A DNA stretch of 64,000 nt from Saprospiraceae bacterium. GTDB lineage: Bacteria; Bacteroidota; Bacteroidia; Chitinophagales; Saprospiraceae. The position numbers were made by a program, and so were the translations under genes. The notes under the pieces were generated by a model, which was not told the origin of the DNA, made no database searches, and was given only the letters and a program-made list of their open reading frames with translations. The stretch covers positions 822,501 to 886,500 of the forward strand of contig JADJXG010000001.1 of NCBI GenBank assembly GCA_016715965.1. The letters run 5' to 3'. The stretch's first letter is position 1. Every line of letters starts with the position of its first letter. Shown piece by piece: positions 43,231 to 58,200 of the stretch.

Positions 43231-46200
43231 CTGCCGTCAGCCGAATTCTCCTCGAGCGTGATCACCTGATTGGATCCATCCGTTTCGTTTCCTCCTGTCC
43301 ACAACTCTTCAGCAGGTTTGCCAAATGGTGGTGGTGTGCACTGGTCGTCGCATTTACCCATGGTAGCTCCAGGTGTACCCGGTACGTAATCCGGAACATC
43401 TGCAACATCCACTTCGATGGTATTGCCATTGTCGCAGACGTAAACTTTGCCCGGCATTCCAGGTACCCTCACGTCTTTGACACAGAAGGTAACAGAGCAG
43501 GTCGAAGAACAACCCTGGCTGTTGGTCACTGTCACCGTATAAGTGAAGTTACCAGCCACCGTAGGTGCAAAGGTCGGGCTTTGACAATTGGTGCAATTGA
43601 TCAGGTGCGTCGTCGGGCTCCATGAATAAGTAAATCCGGTACCTCCGCTAGGCACAGCCGTCATCAACACGGTCTGTGGTCCATATCCGAGATACACATT
43701 GCTTGGAATACCACCTGTATTGGCTCCTGTAGCAGGAGTCAGGGTAATGCTACAAGTGATTGGTCCGCGAATGGTAACCACCGCCGTACAGGTAGAAGAA
43801 TTGCCCGATCCATCGGTAGCAGTAAGAATCACGTTGTTGGTGATCGGATCACTGCAGGTGAAGGTCGTTTTATTAATGCTCAATCCAGGAGCACCGCAGT
43901 TGTCTGTAGAAGCATTGTTGACCTGTGCAGGAGTAATCGTTCTTGTGCCTGCAATGAGATCAATGGTGATGTTTTTACATTTCGCCACTGGTCTCGTAGT
44001 ATCCATGACTGTCACCAACGCTGTATTTGATCCGACATTACCCGCTGCATCGGTTGCTGTCAGGGTAACAACGTTGACACCTTTGTTGCTGCAGTTGAAC
44101 ACTGTTTTGGACAAACTGTAACTCACAATACCGCAATTGTCAAAACTTCCATTGTTGACATGAGATACCAACAAGGCTGCCTGACCAACAGCATTCAAAT
44201 AAAGCGTCTTAGGCTTGGTGATTACGGTTGGTTTGGTGGTATCATTCACCGTAACCGTAAAGTTACAGTATGATGGGTTGCCACAGGCATCTGTCGCGGT
44301 TACATACACGGTTGTGGTACCTACTACGAAATAAGATCCCGGTGCTTTGCTGTAATTGATGGTTGGCACACTGCATTCATCATCGGCAGTCGCTGCGAAG
44401 TTGACATTGTTACCGCACACACCCGTGTTGTTGGAAACAACAATGTTAGCAGGACAATCCAGATCCGGTGATTCTGTATCATCGACATAGATGGTTTGCT
44501 CACAAGTGGTCTCATTGCCACAAGCATCTTCGAGATACCAAGTTCTGGTCACTACGATGGGGCAAGTTCCGGTTGATTCGTCGATGTATTTTACAGAGAC
44601 GATTTCACAATTATCGGATGCCTCACCAAAGTTTGGCATGTCCTCAAATTCGATCAGATCAGAATTTGCCAAAGTCTCACTGTAATCCGGTCCTGTCACA
44701 TCATCCGTGTCGCAGCCTTCAATGTCTCTGGTCACAGGGCAAACTGAAATAACTGGCTCTTCAGTATCGTCCACGGTAATGATCTGTACGCAGGTCGTTT
44801 CGTTGTTGCAAGCGTCTTTCAAGGTCCAGGTTCTGGTGACCGTAATTGGACAGGTACCGCTTGCCTCATCGATATAGGTAACCGAGATAATTCCGCATTC
44901 ATCACTGGCTTCTCCGTTGTTTGGAGCAGAAGAGAATTCTGCATAGCTTGAACTCGCCTCTGTCTCTGAATATGCAGGAGAAGTGATGTCGCCTGTACCA
45001 CAGCCCTCAATCACGCGATCTTCTGCACAAACTTCGATTTCCGGATCAGTGGTATCATCTACTTCAAGGGTCTGAACACAAGTTTCGGTATTGCCACAAG
45101 CATCTTTCAAGGTCCAGGTTCTGGTAATAACTATTGGACATTCACCGGATGCAGCATCCTGATAACCCACTTCTACGATTCCACATTCATCGTCAGCCTC
45201 TCCGTTGTTTGGTGCAGCAGAGAATACGCTGTAATCAGAAAGTGCGTAGCTCATGGAGAATGGAGGATCGGTCACATCATCGGTGCCACAGCCTTCGATG
45301 ATGCGGGTTTCCGGACATTCTGTGATGTCAGGAGCATCCGTATCGTCCACGTAGATGGTCTGGACACAAGTAGATTCATTACCACAGGCATCTCTGATAA
45401 ACCAGGTTCTGGTCACCACAATGGGGCAGGATCCGGTAGATTCATCGATATAACCCACGGATTCGATTCCACAAGCATCTGAAGCATCGCCCTGGTTGGT
45501 CGCATTTTCGAATTCCTCTTCTGAAGATTCGTTTTCTACTTCGCTGTAGTCAGGACCGGTGATGGCGTCGGTATCGCAACCTTCGATGTTGCGTGTGACG
45601 GCACATTCGTCGATGGTCGGTGCCTGGGTATCATCCACTGTGATGGTTTGGTTGCACTGGTCGGTATTGCCGGCTGCGTCTCTCAGGTACCAGGTTCTGG
45701 TCACGATGGTCGGGCAGCTGCCATTGGCCACGTCGATGTATTCGACTGTGGTCACACCACAATTATCGATGGCATCTCCATCGTTTGGCGCTCCATTAAA
45801 GATGGCATAAGTGGTTGCGGCCAGGGTGGTGCTGAAGGCAGGTAAATCGATGGCGGTTGGGTCACATCCTTCGATCACCCTTGCCACAGGACAATTCAGA
45901 ATGATAGGTGCTTCTGTATCTACCACCGTCACGGTAAAGCTGCACTCTGCGGTATTGCCGCTGGCATCCGTCACCAGATAGGTCTGGGTGGTTACACCTA
46001 CAGGGAAATAAGTATATGGTGGCTGACCAGAAGTCCTTTCAGTCTCAGCTCCCGGACAGTTGTCAGTGCCTTCAGGCTCTGTAAAGCCGATTAACTTCGA
46101 ACACAAGCCAGGATCATTGGACAAAGGTCCAATGTTGGAAGGACAGGTAATTTCAGGATCCTGAGCATCGGTCACCGTTACGGTGAAGCTGCAAGTGGTG

Positions 46201-49200
46201 ATATTTCCGCTGGCGTCTTCCACTTCAAAAGTATTGGTGGTCACTCCCACTGGGAAGAAACTGCCACTTGGCAATCCGGATGTCTGGGTCGTTATTTCTC
46301 CCGGACAGTTGTCGGTGCCCACCGGAGTCGTATAAGTCACATCTGCTCCACATTCATCCAGATCATTGTCCACTGCGATGTCTGAAGGACAGCTGATCTC
46401 AGGATCTTGTGTATCGTTGACCGTCACGGTGAAGCTGCACTCTGCGGTATTGCCGCTGGCGTCTTCTACTTCAAATGTATTGGTGGTCACTCCCACAGGG
46501 AAGAAGCTTCCGCTTGCCAATCCTGCCGTCTGGGTCCAATCTTCACCCGGACAATTGTCATCCGTGGTTGGATCCGCATACGTCACCTCTGCTCCACACT
46601 CATCCGGATCGTTGCTGACCACGATGTTGGCAGGACAGTCGATGCTTGGATCTTCTGTATCGTTGACCGTCACGGTGAAACTGCAGCTCGAAATATTGCC
46701 TGATGCATCTTCTGCCTCAAACGTATTGGTGGTCACACCTACAGGGAATGCACTGCCACTCGGCATGCCGGCAGTTTGCGAAGTCATCACACCCGGACAG
46801 TTGTCGGTGCCATTTGGTGTGCCATAGTTGACCACTGCACTGCACAGGCCGGCATCATTGCTCACCACGATGTCATTCGGACAGCTGATCTGTGGATCTT
46901 CTGTATCGTTGACTGTCACGGTAAAGCTGCACTCTGCGGTATTGCCGCTGGCATCCGTCACCAGATAAGTCTGAGTGGTTACTCCGACTGCAAAGTAAGA
47001 ATTCGGCGCCTGGCCAGAAGTCCTATCGGTCTCCGCTCCCGGACAGTTGTCGGTGCCTTCAGGCTCTGTAAAGCCTACCAAAGCAGCGCACAAGCCCGGA
47101 TCGTTGTCCACTTCGATGTCATCAGGACAATCGATCTCAGGATCTTCCTCGTCAGTAATTGTTATGGTGAAGCTACATGTGCTTGTATTGCCATGAATAT
47201 CGGTGGCTTCAAATGTGATTTCACTCACACCAACCGGGAATATAGAACCAGAAGGCAGCCCACCGGTCTGGTTGACTTCATCAATGCCACAATTGTCATC
47301 GGCCATCGGGTCATCGAAACCAATTTCTGCTCCACACTCTCCCGGATCAGTTTCATCCACGATGTCATCCGGACAATCGATGGTAGGATCTTCGTCATCC
47401 ACCACGGTGATGGTAAAGCTACAAGTGGCCATCAGACCTTCTGCATCTGTCACTTTATAAACTACTACATGCACGCCAACCGGTAAAATTTCTCCGGACA
47501 TTGGACCTGACTCATGGGTGGTGATGGCCCCGGGGCAATTGTCGGTGCCTATTGGAGCGTCATAGCCGATTTCGTTTTCACATTCTCCAGGTGCACTGTT
47601 GACGACTTCATCATCCGGACAGTCAATCTGAGGAGCTTCCGTATCGCTTACGGTCACGGTAAACTGACAAGTTGTGGTTAATCCACTTGCATCCGTGGCG
47701 GTGTAAGTTACGATGGTTGTTCCCACCGGAAAGAAACTGCCGTTGGCATTCGGAGGATCGACTTCCAAAGTCACTCCCGGACAATTGTCCGAAGCGGTTG
47801 GAGCAGTCCAGCTCACTTCGCGGCCGCATTGACCAGGATCGTTGGAGAGAGGACCTATATTGGAAGGACATCCTGTGATGATTGGGTCCTGATTGTCCAC
47901 CACCTCAACGGTAAAGCTGCAGGAGTTGGTCAGGTTGTTGTTATCTGTGACGGTCCATGTGATGACATTGGCTCCTGCAGGAATGACGGCACCATCGAGT
48001 GAAGAGGTTTGGTTAAAATCATTTTCCACTCCAGCAATTCCACAATTGTCATCCAACATGCTGGGATCGTATATGGTGCCTGCAATGGTATATTCACAGG
48101 ATCCGGGATTCGGATTTACAGAACCAGAACTTGGGCATGTGAGAGAAGGTGCATCGTCGTCGGTAACTACCACATCTTGTGTGCAGGTTTTTACATTACT
48201 CGCAGCATCTGTAAATGTCCAGGTGATCGTCGTAGTGCCCAATGGCCATGGATCATTCATCGATACCATGTCACTGCGCGTGCCCACTCCGTTGATGTTG
48301 CCATCACAATTGTCCATCGCTACCGGTACACTTACATCGGTATCGTTGTCGCAGTCTGGTGCTTCTGTGGTTAAATTTACGGTCGTCAGGGTCATGCAAT
48401 CCAATACCGGTGCATCATCGTCAGTCACGCTTACATCTTGTGTGCAGGTTTTTACATTACTCGCTGCATCTGTAAATGTCCATGTGATGGTCGTAGTACC
48501 CAAGGGCCAAGGTGCATTCAGAGAGGCCATGTCACTGCGCGTACCCACTCCGTTGATGTTTCCATCACAATTGTCCACTGCAATTGGTACTGTAGCATCT
48601 GTATCGTTGGTACAATCGGGTGCTGTTGTATTTAAATGAATTGTAGTAAGTGTATTGCAATCCAATACAGGCGCATCGTCGTCGGTAACTACCACATCCT
48701 GTGTGCAGGTTTTTACATTACTCGCTGCATCTGTAAATGTCCATGTGATGGTTGTAGTACCCAAGGGCCAAGGTGCATTCATCGATACCATGTCACTGCG
48801 GGTGCCTGCACCATTGATGTTTCCATCACAATTGTCCACGGCAATTGGTACTGTAGCATCTGTATCGTTGGTACAATCGGGCGCTGTTGTATTTAAATGG
48901 ATTGTAGTAAGTGTATTGCAATCCAATACAGGCGCATCGTTGTCGGTAACTACCACATCTTGTGTGCAGGTTTTTACATTACTCGCAGCATCCGTAAATG
49001 TCCATGTGATCGTCGTAGTGCCCAATGGCCATGGATCATTCAGGGATGCCATGTCGCTGCGGGTGCCTGCACCATTGATGTTTCCATCACAATTGTCCAC
49101 GGCAATTGGTACTGTAGCATCTGTATCGTTGGTACAATCGGGTGCTGTTGTATTTAAATGAATTGTAGTAAGTGTATTGCAATCCAATACAGGCGCATCG

Positions 49201-52200
49201 TCGTCGGTAACTACCACATCTTGTGTGCAGCTTTTTCCATTACTCGCAGCATCTGTAAATGTCCATGTGATCGTCGTAGTGCCCAAGGGCCATGGATCAT
49301 TCAGGGATGCCATGTCACTGCGTGTGCCCACTCCGTTGATGTTGCCATCACAATTGTCCATCGCTACCGGTACACTTACATCGGTATCGTTGTCGCAGTC
49401 TGGTGCTTCTGTGGTTAAATTTACGGTCGTCAGAGTCATGCAATCCAATACAGGCGCATCGTCGTCGGTAACTACCACATCTTGTGTGCAGCTTTTTCCA
49501 TTACTCGCAGCATCTGTAAATGTCCATGTGATCGTCGTAGTGCCCAATGGCCATGGATCATTCATCGATACCATGTCACTGCGGGTGCCTGCACCATTGA
49601 TGCTGCCATCGCAGTTGTCCACTGCAATTGGTACTGTAGCATCTGTATCGTTGGTACAATCGGGTGCTGTTGTATTTAAATGAATTGTAGTAAGTGTATT
49701 GCAATCCAATACAGGCGCATCGTCGTCGGTAACTACCACATCTTGTGTGCAGGTTTTTACATTACTCGCAGCATCTGTAAATGTCCAGGTGATCGTCGTA
49801 GTGCCCAATGGCCATGGATCATTCATCGATACCATGTCACTGCGCGTACCCACTCCGTTGATGTTTCCATCACAATTGTCCACTGCAATTGGTACTGTAG
49901 CATCTGTATCGTTGGTACAATCGGGTGCTGTTGTATTTAAATGAATTGTAGTAAGTGTATTGCAATCCAATACAGGCGCATCGTCGTCGGTAACTACCAC
50001 ATCAAAAACACAGGTCGCTGTGCCGCATGAATTGGTGGCGGTCACCGTGACGGTTGTGATACCCTTGTTGAAGCTTTCTCCCGATCCCGTGCCAGATCCG
50101 GAATCTGTGGTCGCTCCGGAAAATTCGTAATCCAGTGTAGGGGCGGGAGTTCCGGTCGCCTGAACGTTATAATTAACGGCCTCAGAACATAGTGAGGGGT
50201 CGGTATCCTCCATGACAGGAGCATTGGGACATTGAGTGAAGCTGGGTAGGCCACAACTTAGTTCGCCCTGTATGGCAAAATCATATAAGACAATCGTACA
50301 ATTGTCGGTGGTGATCTCAACAGTGGCGTTATGAACACCCTGGGCTGATGGATCATAAGTGACATCGAAGGTCAGGGTACCTGAAGGACCAGGAATGGTG
50401 GCCGGGAGGCTGATATTATCTACTATAAAAAAGGATGCATTGGGACCCGTCACAAGGATGGATCCTACTTCCAGATTCAGATCAGCAGCACCCGTATTTC
50501 GTATGGTGAAGGTACGTGTGATGGGCATTCCCGAGACCTGTCCAAAATCCGTATGGTCAGTCGAGGAAGGCGTAATATCTCCATCTGCAATGGTGGTGTT
50601 GTTGCCCCGTACATCGATCACCGATGCCTGCACGGTGATGGCTATACTACAGGTTTTTGTGTTGGGAGGTGAAGCGGCATCCGTGGCAGTATAGGATAGG
50701 TTTACGATCTGGCCATTGCCACTTACCGCAAAGTTACCAGCAGGAATGCTTTGATCTTCCAAAATGCTTCCTGCATCGGTGCAATTGTCTGTTGGATTGA
50801 GTTGAGCAACATAATCCGGAATCGCAATCGTACAGGGCGATCCTGGGTGGACAGGGAGGGAAATGCTGGCCGGAGGACAACTCACCAACGGAGCGGCATT
50901 GTCGAGTACAGTGACGGTCGAAGTGCAGGTCTTGGTATTCCCGCTAGAATCCGTGACAGTCAGCAAGACAGTATTTTGTCCTATATCGCCACAATCAAAA
51001 TTAGTCACATCCAGTTCCAGCATTTCGATGCCGCAATCGTCGCTGGAATTGTTGTTGACTTCCGCAGGGGTTAAAGTATATTCACCATTTTGGTCCAGAG
51101 AAACGCTGATGTTTTTACAGGCTGCCACCGGAAGGGTCTGGTCTGTAATGCTAACTGCGGCTGTGAAGGTATCAACGCAACCATTGGCATCCAGAACAAA
51201 GTATTTGTAGTCACCCGGACAAAGGCTCGTCAAAATCGGAGTTACCGGACTAACAACCCAGTCATCGGTGATGGCGATGCCCGTGTGTGTACACATACCC
51301 AGACGCAGGCTAGTTTCATTGGAATAGGTACTGTTATAGAGTAGGACATAATTTCCTCCAGTGAGTTTGCGCAAGTAGTATTCTGCCCCGGTTGCTTTTA
51401 ATACAATCCGGACCTCATACCAGGTATTGATGGTATAACCGCCGGGAACGGAGGCTGTGACATTACTCCTGTTGTTATTATCTTCATATATAAATAGACT
51501 GGTGGCTTCAAATGAAAATGCATAAATCAAATCTGCCCGTGTATTGGTAGTTGAAGTGGTACCGTTGCCGTGCCAGCCTATGCTGGTCAGCCCACCGGCG
51601 GGATGGAAAAATTTAAAACTAAATTCCTTTCCGGCCGCTCGGGCAAAAGTGGCAGGGGTGTAGATCCTTTTATTCCAATTGCCGTTTCCGGTGACGCTGA
51701 GCTGGTTGTTTTGGACGTAGGCTCCTGTATTGTTATCCTTCGTAAACAAGGTTGGAGATAGGGTCGGTCCATAGAAGGCATGGGCAAACTCAGGACCTGT
51801 GTATGTAAAAGGTGCAACTCCACCGGATGGGTTTAAAATCACCTGACCATTGCAGGTATTCGGCGTGCAGGTATTGACATGGGTAATGTTGGCAGACAAG
51901 TCGAGTACGGGCGCAATGGTCAGTGCCACACCCGCGCTGTCTTTGCATCCATTGGATGCTGTTACCGTCACGTAGGCAGTAAAACTTCCTGCCGTATCGT
52001 AAGTGTTGCTTACCATTTGGCCGGATCCTATATTGCCATCTCCAAATGCCCAATTGTAGCTGAGGCCTGTACCAGTGCCGGATGCGGAAAAACCAACCGG
52101 AATGTTGATACACTTGCTGGTGGTGATGCTGTTGCCTGCATTGATATCGGCATGGCTGATGACCGTGGCCGAATTGAACGCCCTGCAATTGGCCGCGTCG

Positions 52201-55200
52201 ATGACGGTCACTGCATAAGTTCCGGCGCTCAGACCACTGACAGCCTGAGTGGTCGCTCCATTTGACCAGCTGTATGTCAAGGGAGCCAAACCTCCCGGGG
52301 CATCCACGGAAACATCTCCATTCATTGCACCAAAACAGATGGTCTCTCCCTGGGTCGTTGAACCAAAATTATACGATGCAGGCTGATTCAGGGTAGCTAT
52401 GGCGGTGCCTGTGCAGCCAGAGGCATCCGTCACCGTAACGCTGTAAGTTCCCTGAGACAGATTGGTTAAAGTGGCCAATGTGGATAAGGTATTCCACTTA
52501 TATGAAAAAGGTCCTACACCCCCATTGACCACGGCAGTAGCGGAACCGTTGTTGGGTGTAGGACAGGTGGGGTTGGTTTTATTGATGGATACATCAAGCA
52601 CATTGAAGGGTGGGAAATTCCATCCTGTATTACCTCCCAAATCAGCAGCCTGGTTGGCGTTGAAGGTAGCTCCACCTGTGGCTGAATTGTCTTTAATATC
52701 TACAAAATTGGAATTCACGGTGCCGGATGCCTGACTAAAACTGGCTGGAGATCCGGGTGTATCGGATTGAATGCTGAGATCTTTCTGGCAATTGCCGGAG
52801 GCGATGAGTTGCACGGTTGTCTGGGTTGAGCCCGATGACAGGGTGAGGATATTACCCGGGTCGGCTAAGAGCTTGTTAAATGAATTGGAGCCAGACAAAT
52901 TACTAACCATGACGCTGTCTGTTTGAAACCGAAGATCATAGTATGGCAGATCTCCCCCGATAAATGTAACCGTGTCGCCATGACTTTTCAAGATGATCTC
53001 ACTGGTGCCTGCTGAAAGAGTCAGGTTGCTTGGATCCTCCACATTCCAAACTCCTTCATTTAAGAGGATCTCCGAGCTGCCAAGCGTCAAAGTTCTGCTG
53101 GCATTTCCGATCAGGTTGAAACTTTTTCCAAGAATGTTTTTTCCATTGGTATTCAAATGACCGGATGCCAGGGTCAGGCTATCCGAATAATTGAAATTTG
53201 CTTCCAGCTTTAGGATGCTGTTGTTTTCTGCTTCAATATGCACATCTGTCAAAGTTTTTCCAAACAAATTGATTTGATGGATAAGTCCATCATCGGCCAG
53301 TAAATTCCATCTGCCAGTCCAGTTTTGGTTCATCGATGGAGACAGAAAGAGATTGCCATGAATATTCAGATTCTGTGCAGATCCTGCCAGGCTTGGGTTA
53401 AAGAGTACTGAAAGCCAGGTCATATTGTAGCAATTGCCTACGACATCCAGTGTGACCGTCTGTCCGGTCGTGGTAAAGGAATTGGCATCAAAGACCACAT
53501 GGTCCGTTGCAGATGGCAACTGATTATAAAAAACATTTCCTCCTGATCTGGTCGCCCAGTGATTGGCATAATCTGACCAGTTGCCCGAGTCGCCCACCCA
53601 ATAATAAGCCACACAGCTCTGACCAAAGGTGATCCCGTTATTGTTACCCAGGTCTTGACTGTTATGGCCTCCATTATAAGTAGCTCCTCCTGTCCCATTT
53701 ATGTCCTCGATCCAAACGTAGTCAAAACAAAGTTGACCGGAAGCTTTGGATAACGTGGCTTGAGTTCCACCTGTCGTCGAATTGACGAGAATGGGCGTGC
53801 TACCGGTACCAAGAATCTGCACATCATCTATAAAAGTTTGCGTGCGATTGGCGCCAAAATTCAAACGGGTATTGCGACCGACTGAAGTAAAATTAACAAA
53901 GTTATTATTCTGATAGAAATAAACATAAGGGCCCTGGATGTTTTTGGATAAAATCAGAAAATTCCCAAAAGAATTGGTGCCATTGATTAAGATCTGAGGA
54001 GCTGAGGCTGTATTGGAATGATCCATGTTTATCGTAAATCCTGCCATAGTGTTGTTACCATCCAAAGTGATATTCTTCCGGTTTGTAACATTAAAGATCA
54101 AAGATCCATAAGTATTATTTCCAGATAGATTGATGGTATAATCACTTGTATTTTGGTGTAGAAAGATCAAATCCCCATAGACGATATTTCCGCCGGCAAA
54201 GCTTTGATTTTCCGGCTGGTTGGTTTGCATCAACAAGACTGCTCCACCCATATTTAGATTTAGATTGCTTGCTCCGATCAACCATTGCCTTCGTACTCTG
54301 ACGGTATCTGTTCCCGAAAGATCCAATAATCTTGAATTAGAATAATTGGAGTTAAAATCCAGACCAAAATCAACCCGGTATCCATTGGAAAAAAACTTGC
54401 CTTGTACAAAGGTAGTGGTCACTCCGGTTGCCGCTTTATAGTCATTGAGCAGGGTCCAGATCGCATTGGCGTTTCCATTAAAGTTCATGGCTCCATTCAG
54501 TGTTTTTCCGGCAAAATCAAGGGTGTAATTTCCTGCGACCGGACTTAAAGTGGTGGAGGCTGTTCTGTTCCAGTTCATGCTGGTTGCAAAAGTGACCGAA
54601 CCATTCAGGTTGAGGGTACCTGATTGGTTCCAGCCCATGGCACTGTTGATAAATAAATTTCCATTAACGGTGAGTGGATTTCCACCTGTAAAATTTGGGG
54701 TAAAAGCCACATTGTTCCAGATCATGTTGACCACGGTTGCTGATTGATTCAAGGTGACGGTCTGATTGATCGCAGTAAAGGAAGCATTGTCAAAGACCAC
54801 ATGGTCGGTGCTCTTTGGAATGATGCATCCGTTGCCGGGTCCTCCGCTTGTGAATGCCCATTTGTTGGGATCTGACCAGCTACCTGTACCTCCCACCCAA
54901 TACATGGTGATTGGTTGAACGGTCTGGTAATTCCAACCAAACACAGAGCCGGAGATCGTTGCGTCCGTAGCGTTAAACGCAGCGCCACCAAGGACTGTGT
55001 GGTTTTGCAGAGTGATCCACTCTGTACTGATGGTTCCCGAGCTTTGAGAAATTCTGGAAGTTGTACTGTTGTTACCTCTGATCGTAGATCTCTTAAGACA
55101 GGAGCTACGCGGTATAAAATTGCTGGTGGTTTGGGTGGTGGAAGAAGCCAACAGCATATCGAAACCATTTGGAAGGTCAAGTGTGCTAAAAGTATTGTTG

Positions 55201-58200
55201 CTGCTCATCTCAACATATGCTAAACCAGAACCAAATGTCTCCAGGACAAAATTGCTGAAGGTATGTGGCCCATTTTGGATAGCAATCAGCACTTGATTGC
55301 TTCCAAAGTGATCGATGTCTACATGCCTGAATACGGAAGAATTGTTAAAATAGATTCTCCTCCAACCAGTTGATGCCAAAGTTTGGATCTTGACATCCCG
55401 GATGTTGTTGTTGCCTGAAAAGCTAATATCAAAAGTGGAACTTGAGTTGGAGCCTTGAAGAATGGTCACATCATAATAGCTCCGGTTGCCTCCTTCGAAT
55501 GCCAAAGACTCTCCCAAATTTGAACTCAATAAAATGGTGGCGTTACCATGGGTAAAGCTTGTATTTGCATTGTTGGTTATTCGGAATGCCCTTCGCATTC
55601 TCAGTGTATCTGTACCTGACAGGTTGATGATTCTTTGATCTGTGCCACTATTTGCCAAAAATTCCAATCCTGCATTGATTTCGTATCCGTCTGAAATAAA
55701 TTGTCCTTCTACCACATTCAATGTATAAGATGAACTGACGATCAGATCAGAACCCAGGGTCCATTTGGGGCCGGAAGCCGTGGTCCTGGCATCAAAGGAA
55801 ATAGACTGCAGCATGGTCTTGCCGGCCGTGTTCAGGATGTTGTTGGTGGAGTCGGAGTAAAATTGGGTTTGGTTATTGTGGTTCCAGGTAGTGCTGTTGC
55901 TAAGAATGAAGTCTCCTCTGCTGATCAGGTTTCCACTTTGGTTCCAGGTCATCGTTCCTAACACTTGCAGATCGCCCTGGACCTCCAACTGAAAATTGCC
56001 ATTTAGACCGGGGTTTAAAGTAACACCACTGGTCCATGTCATATTTCGACATAAAGTGGTCGTTACTAAATTGACAGACTGCCCTGTTGCATTAAATGAA
56101 TTGATATCAAATACCACGTTGTCCAGTGTGGTCGGCAGACATCCTGCTGAAGGGCCTCCGCTACTCAACGACCATTTGGTAAGATCATTCCAATTTCCGG
56201 TTCCGCCCACCCAGTAATAGGTTATCGCTGGTGGAGGGACGATGGTCCACCCTAAGTTGTTGGTATTGGTATTTACGTTTGATGCTTCCCAGGTAGCACC
56301 ACCCTGAGCTCTGATATCCCTGAAATTGATAAAATTCAGACTGTTGGTTCCATTTGCATCTGTTAAGATGGCTTGGGTTCCGGTTGATGTAGAGAATATA
56401 TCGATGAGACGGGTACATAAACTAATTCCTGACAATGATTTCAAAGTCTGGGTTTGGCTGGCACCAAAATATACATCCATGCCATGATGTAGCTGAAGGG
56501 TGTCAATGGTGTTGAAATTGTAGAGATATAGTCTTGGTTGCACCGAGGGGGAGGTAAACTTCAAGCCCGACATCGTGTTGTTAGCATATACCCAGAAGTT
56601 TGGAGCGTAGCCGGTATTGGTATTTAAGTATTGAACGTACACATTTCTGGAAGTATAGTTATCTTGCCAATAGACATTTTGTTGACCTGATATCCTGAAA
56701 TAGATATCGCGACAACCGGTTAATGAGTTGAACAGATAAATATAATAGCTAGAGCTGGCATGCTGTGCATCGATCACCACGTCGGAATAGATCTTTCCTC
56801 CTCCATTAAAATAAATTTCATTGCTCAAACCAGATGGCTGCCGGATCAGCAATACCGCTTGTGTCATGATGAGGTTGGCATTGGCTCCGTTTAGCATGTT
56901 CCAAAACCTTTGGACCCTTACGGTATCCGTGCCGGTAAAATTGAGGACTTTGGGAACATTCGAAGATGCTTCCAAGTAATCTCCAAAATTTACGGCATAA
57001 CCATTGGAAATGAATCCTGCATCCTGGAAGTTTGTATAGTAGCTATTGGAAACTGTAAAATTGGATGCGAGGGTCCAGGAACCAGACGCTGAATTTCCAG
57101 GATTGTCAAATAAAACAGTATTGGAAAATGTCTTTCCCGCCATGTTAATTACATTACCGGAAGTGGTACCGCTAAAGGTAACTAAGTTGGCATGACTCCA
57201 ATTCACTCCACTGCTAAGGATTATGGACTTGCGCAAGGTGAGTCCGCCATTCAGAATCCAGTCCATTGCGCCTGAAATCGTCAGATTTCCATTAAGGATC
57301 AAGTTGTTGCTGCCTGAAAAATTGGGACTTGCATTCACGCCGGAAGTCCAGGTCATGTTGCTGATTTCCGCATGGATATTTAAGGTTACGGTCTGATTAC
57401 TGCCCGGGAAAGAATTGTTGTCAAAAACCACATGGTCCTGACGTGAAGGCAAACAATTTGCCGGAGTACCCCCACTGCTGAAAGACCACTTGGTCGAATC
57501 ACTCCAGTTGCCTGTACCACCAATCCAATAATAACTTTGTACCGGTTGGGGATTCAGTGTCCAACCCGTATTATTGCCTTCATTTACCAAACCATCTGCA
57601 TTCCATACCGCTCCGCCCTGGGCTCTGATATCCCGCATGTACAGCTGATCCACATTGTTGGTATCTGTCAGATCGCTTAAGGTGGCCTGGGTACCGGAGC
57701 TTGTCGAATATAGGGAGATCCTTCTCGAGCAAATGCCATCTGCAGTCAGTGATTTTAAAGTCTGTGTCTGGTTGGCACCAAAATAAGTCGTCATACCATG
57801 ATGGAGTTGCAGGGTATCGATGGTGTTACTGTTGTAGAGGTACAGAACCGGCATCACCGATGGCGATATAAACTTAAGGCTGGTCATGCTGTGATTACCG
57901 CTTAAACTAAAGCTGGGAGCATAGCTTGTACTGCTGTTGAAATATTGTACTGAAACATGCCTGGAAGAAAAAGCATGTTGCCAGTTCACTAATTGTGGGC
58001 CTGAAATTCTAAGAAAAAGATCGCGAAAGATGGTCGAAGCATTGGAAAGCAAGATGGAATATGCCGTATTGGTATTCAAAGCATCAATGACCACATCGTG
58101 GTAGGTTTTTGCTCCTCCATAAAACTCCATCGAATTCGCAAAGCCAGAAGGTTGTCGCAGCAATAGCACTGCTTGGCCCATGGTCAGGCTTGTATTCACA

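Noticed and set aside
48151..49977. Array of direct repeats resembling CRISPR spacing
   Set aside because: The units are 261 bp, coding, in frame and nearly identical over their whole length, with no spacers.
48000..50000. Many overlapping + strand ORFs of equal length, such as 86 codons each
   Set aside because: They are the antisense shadow of the 261-bp repeats in giant 2, which have a continuous minus-strand frame; period and length are explained by the repeat.
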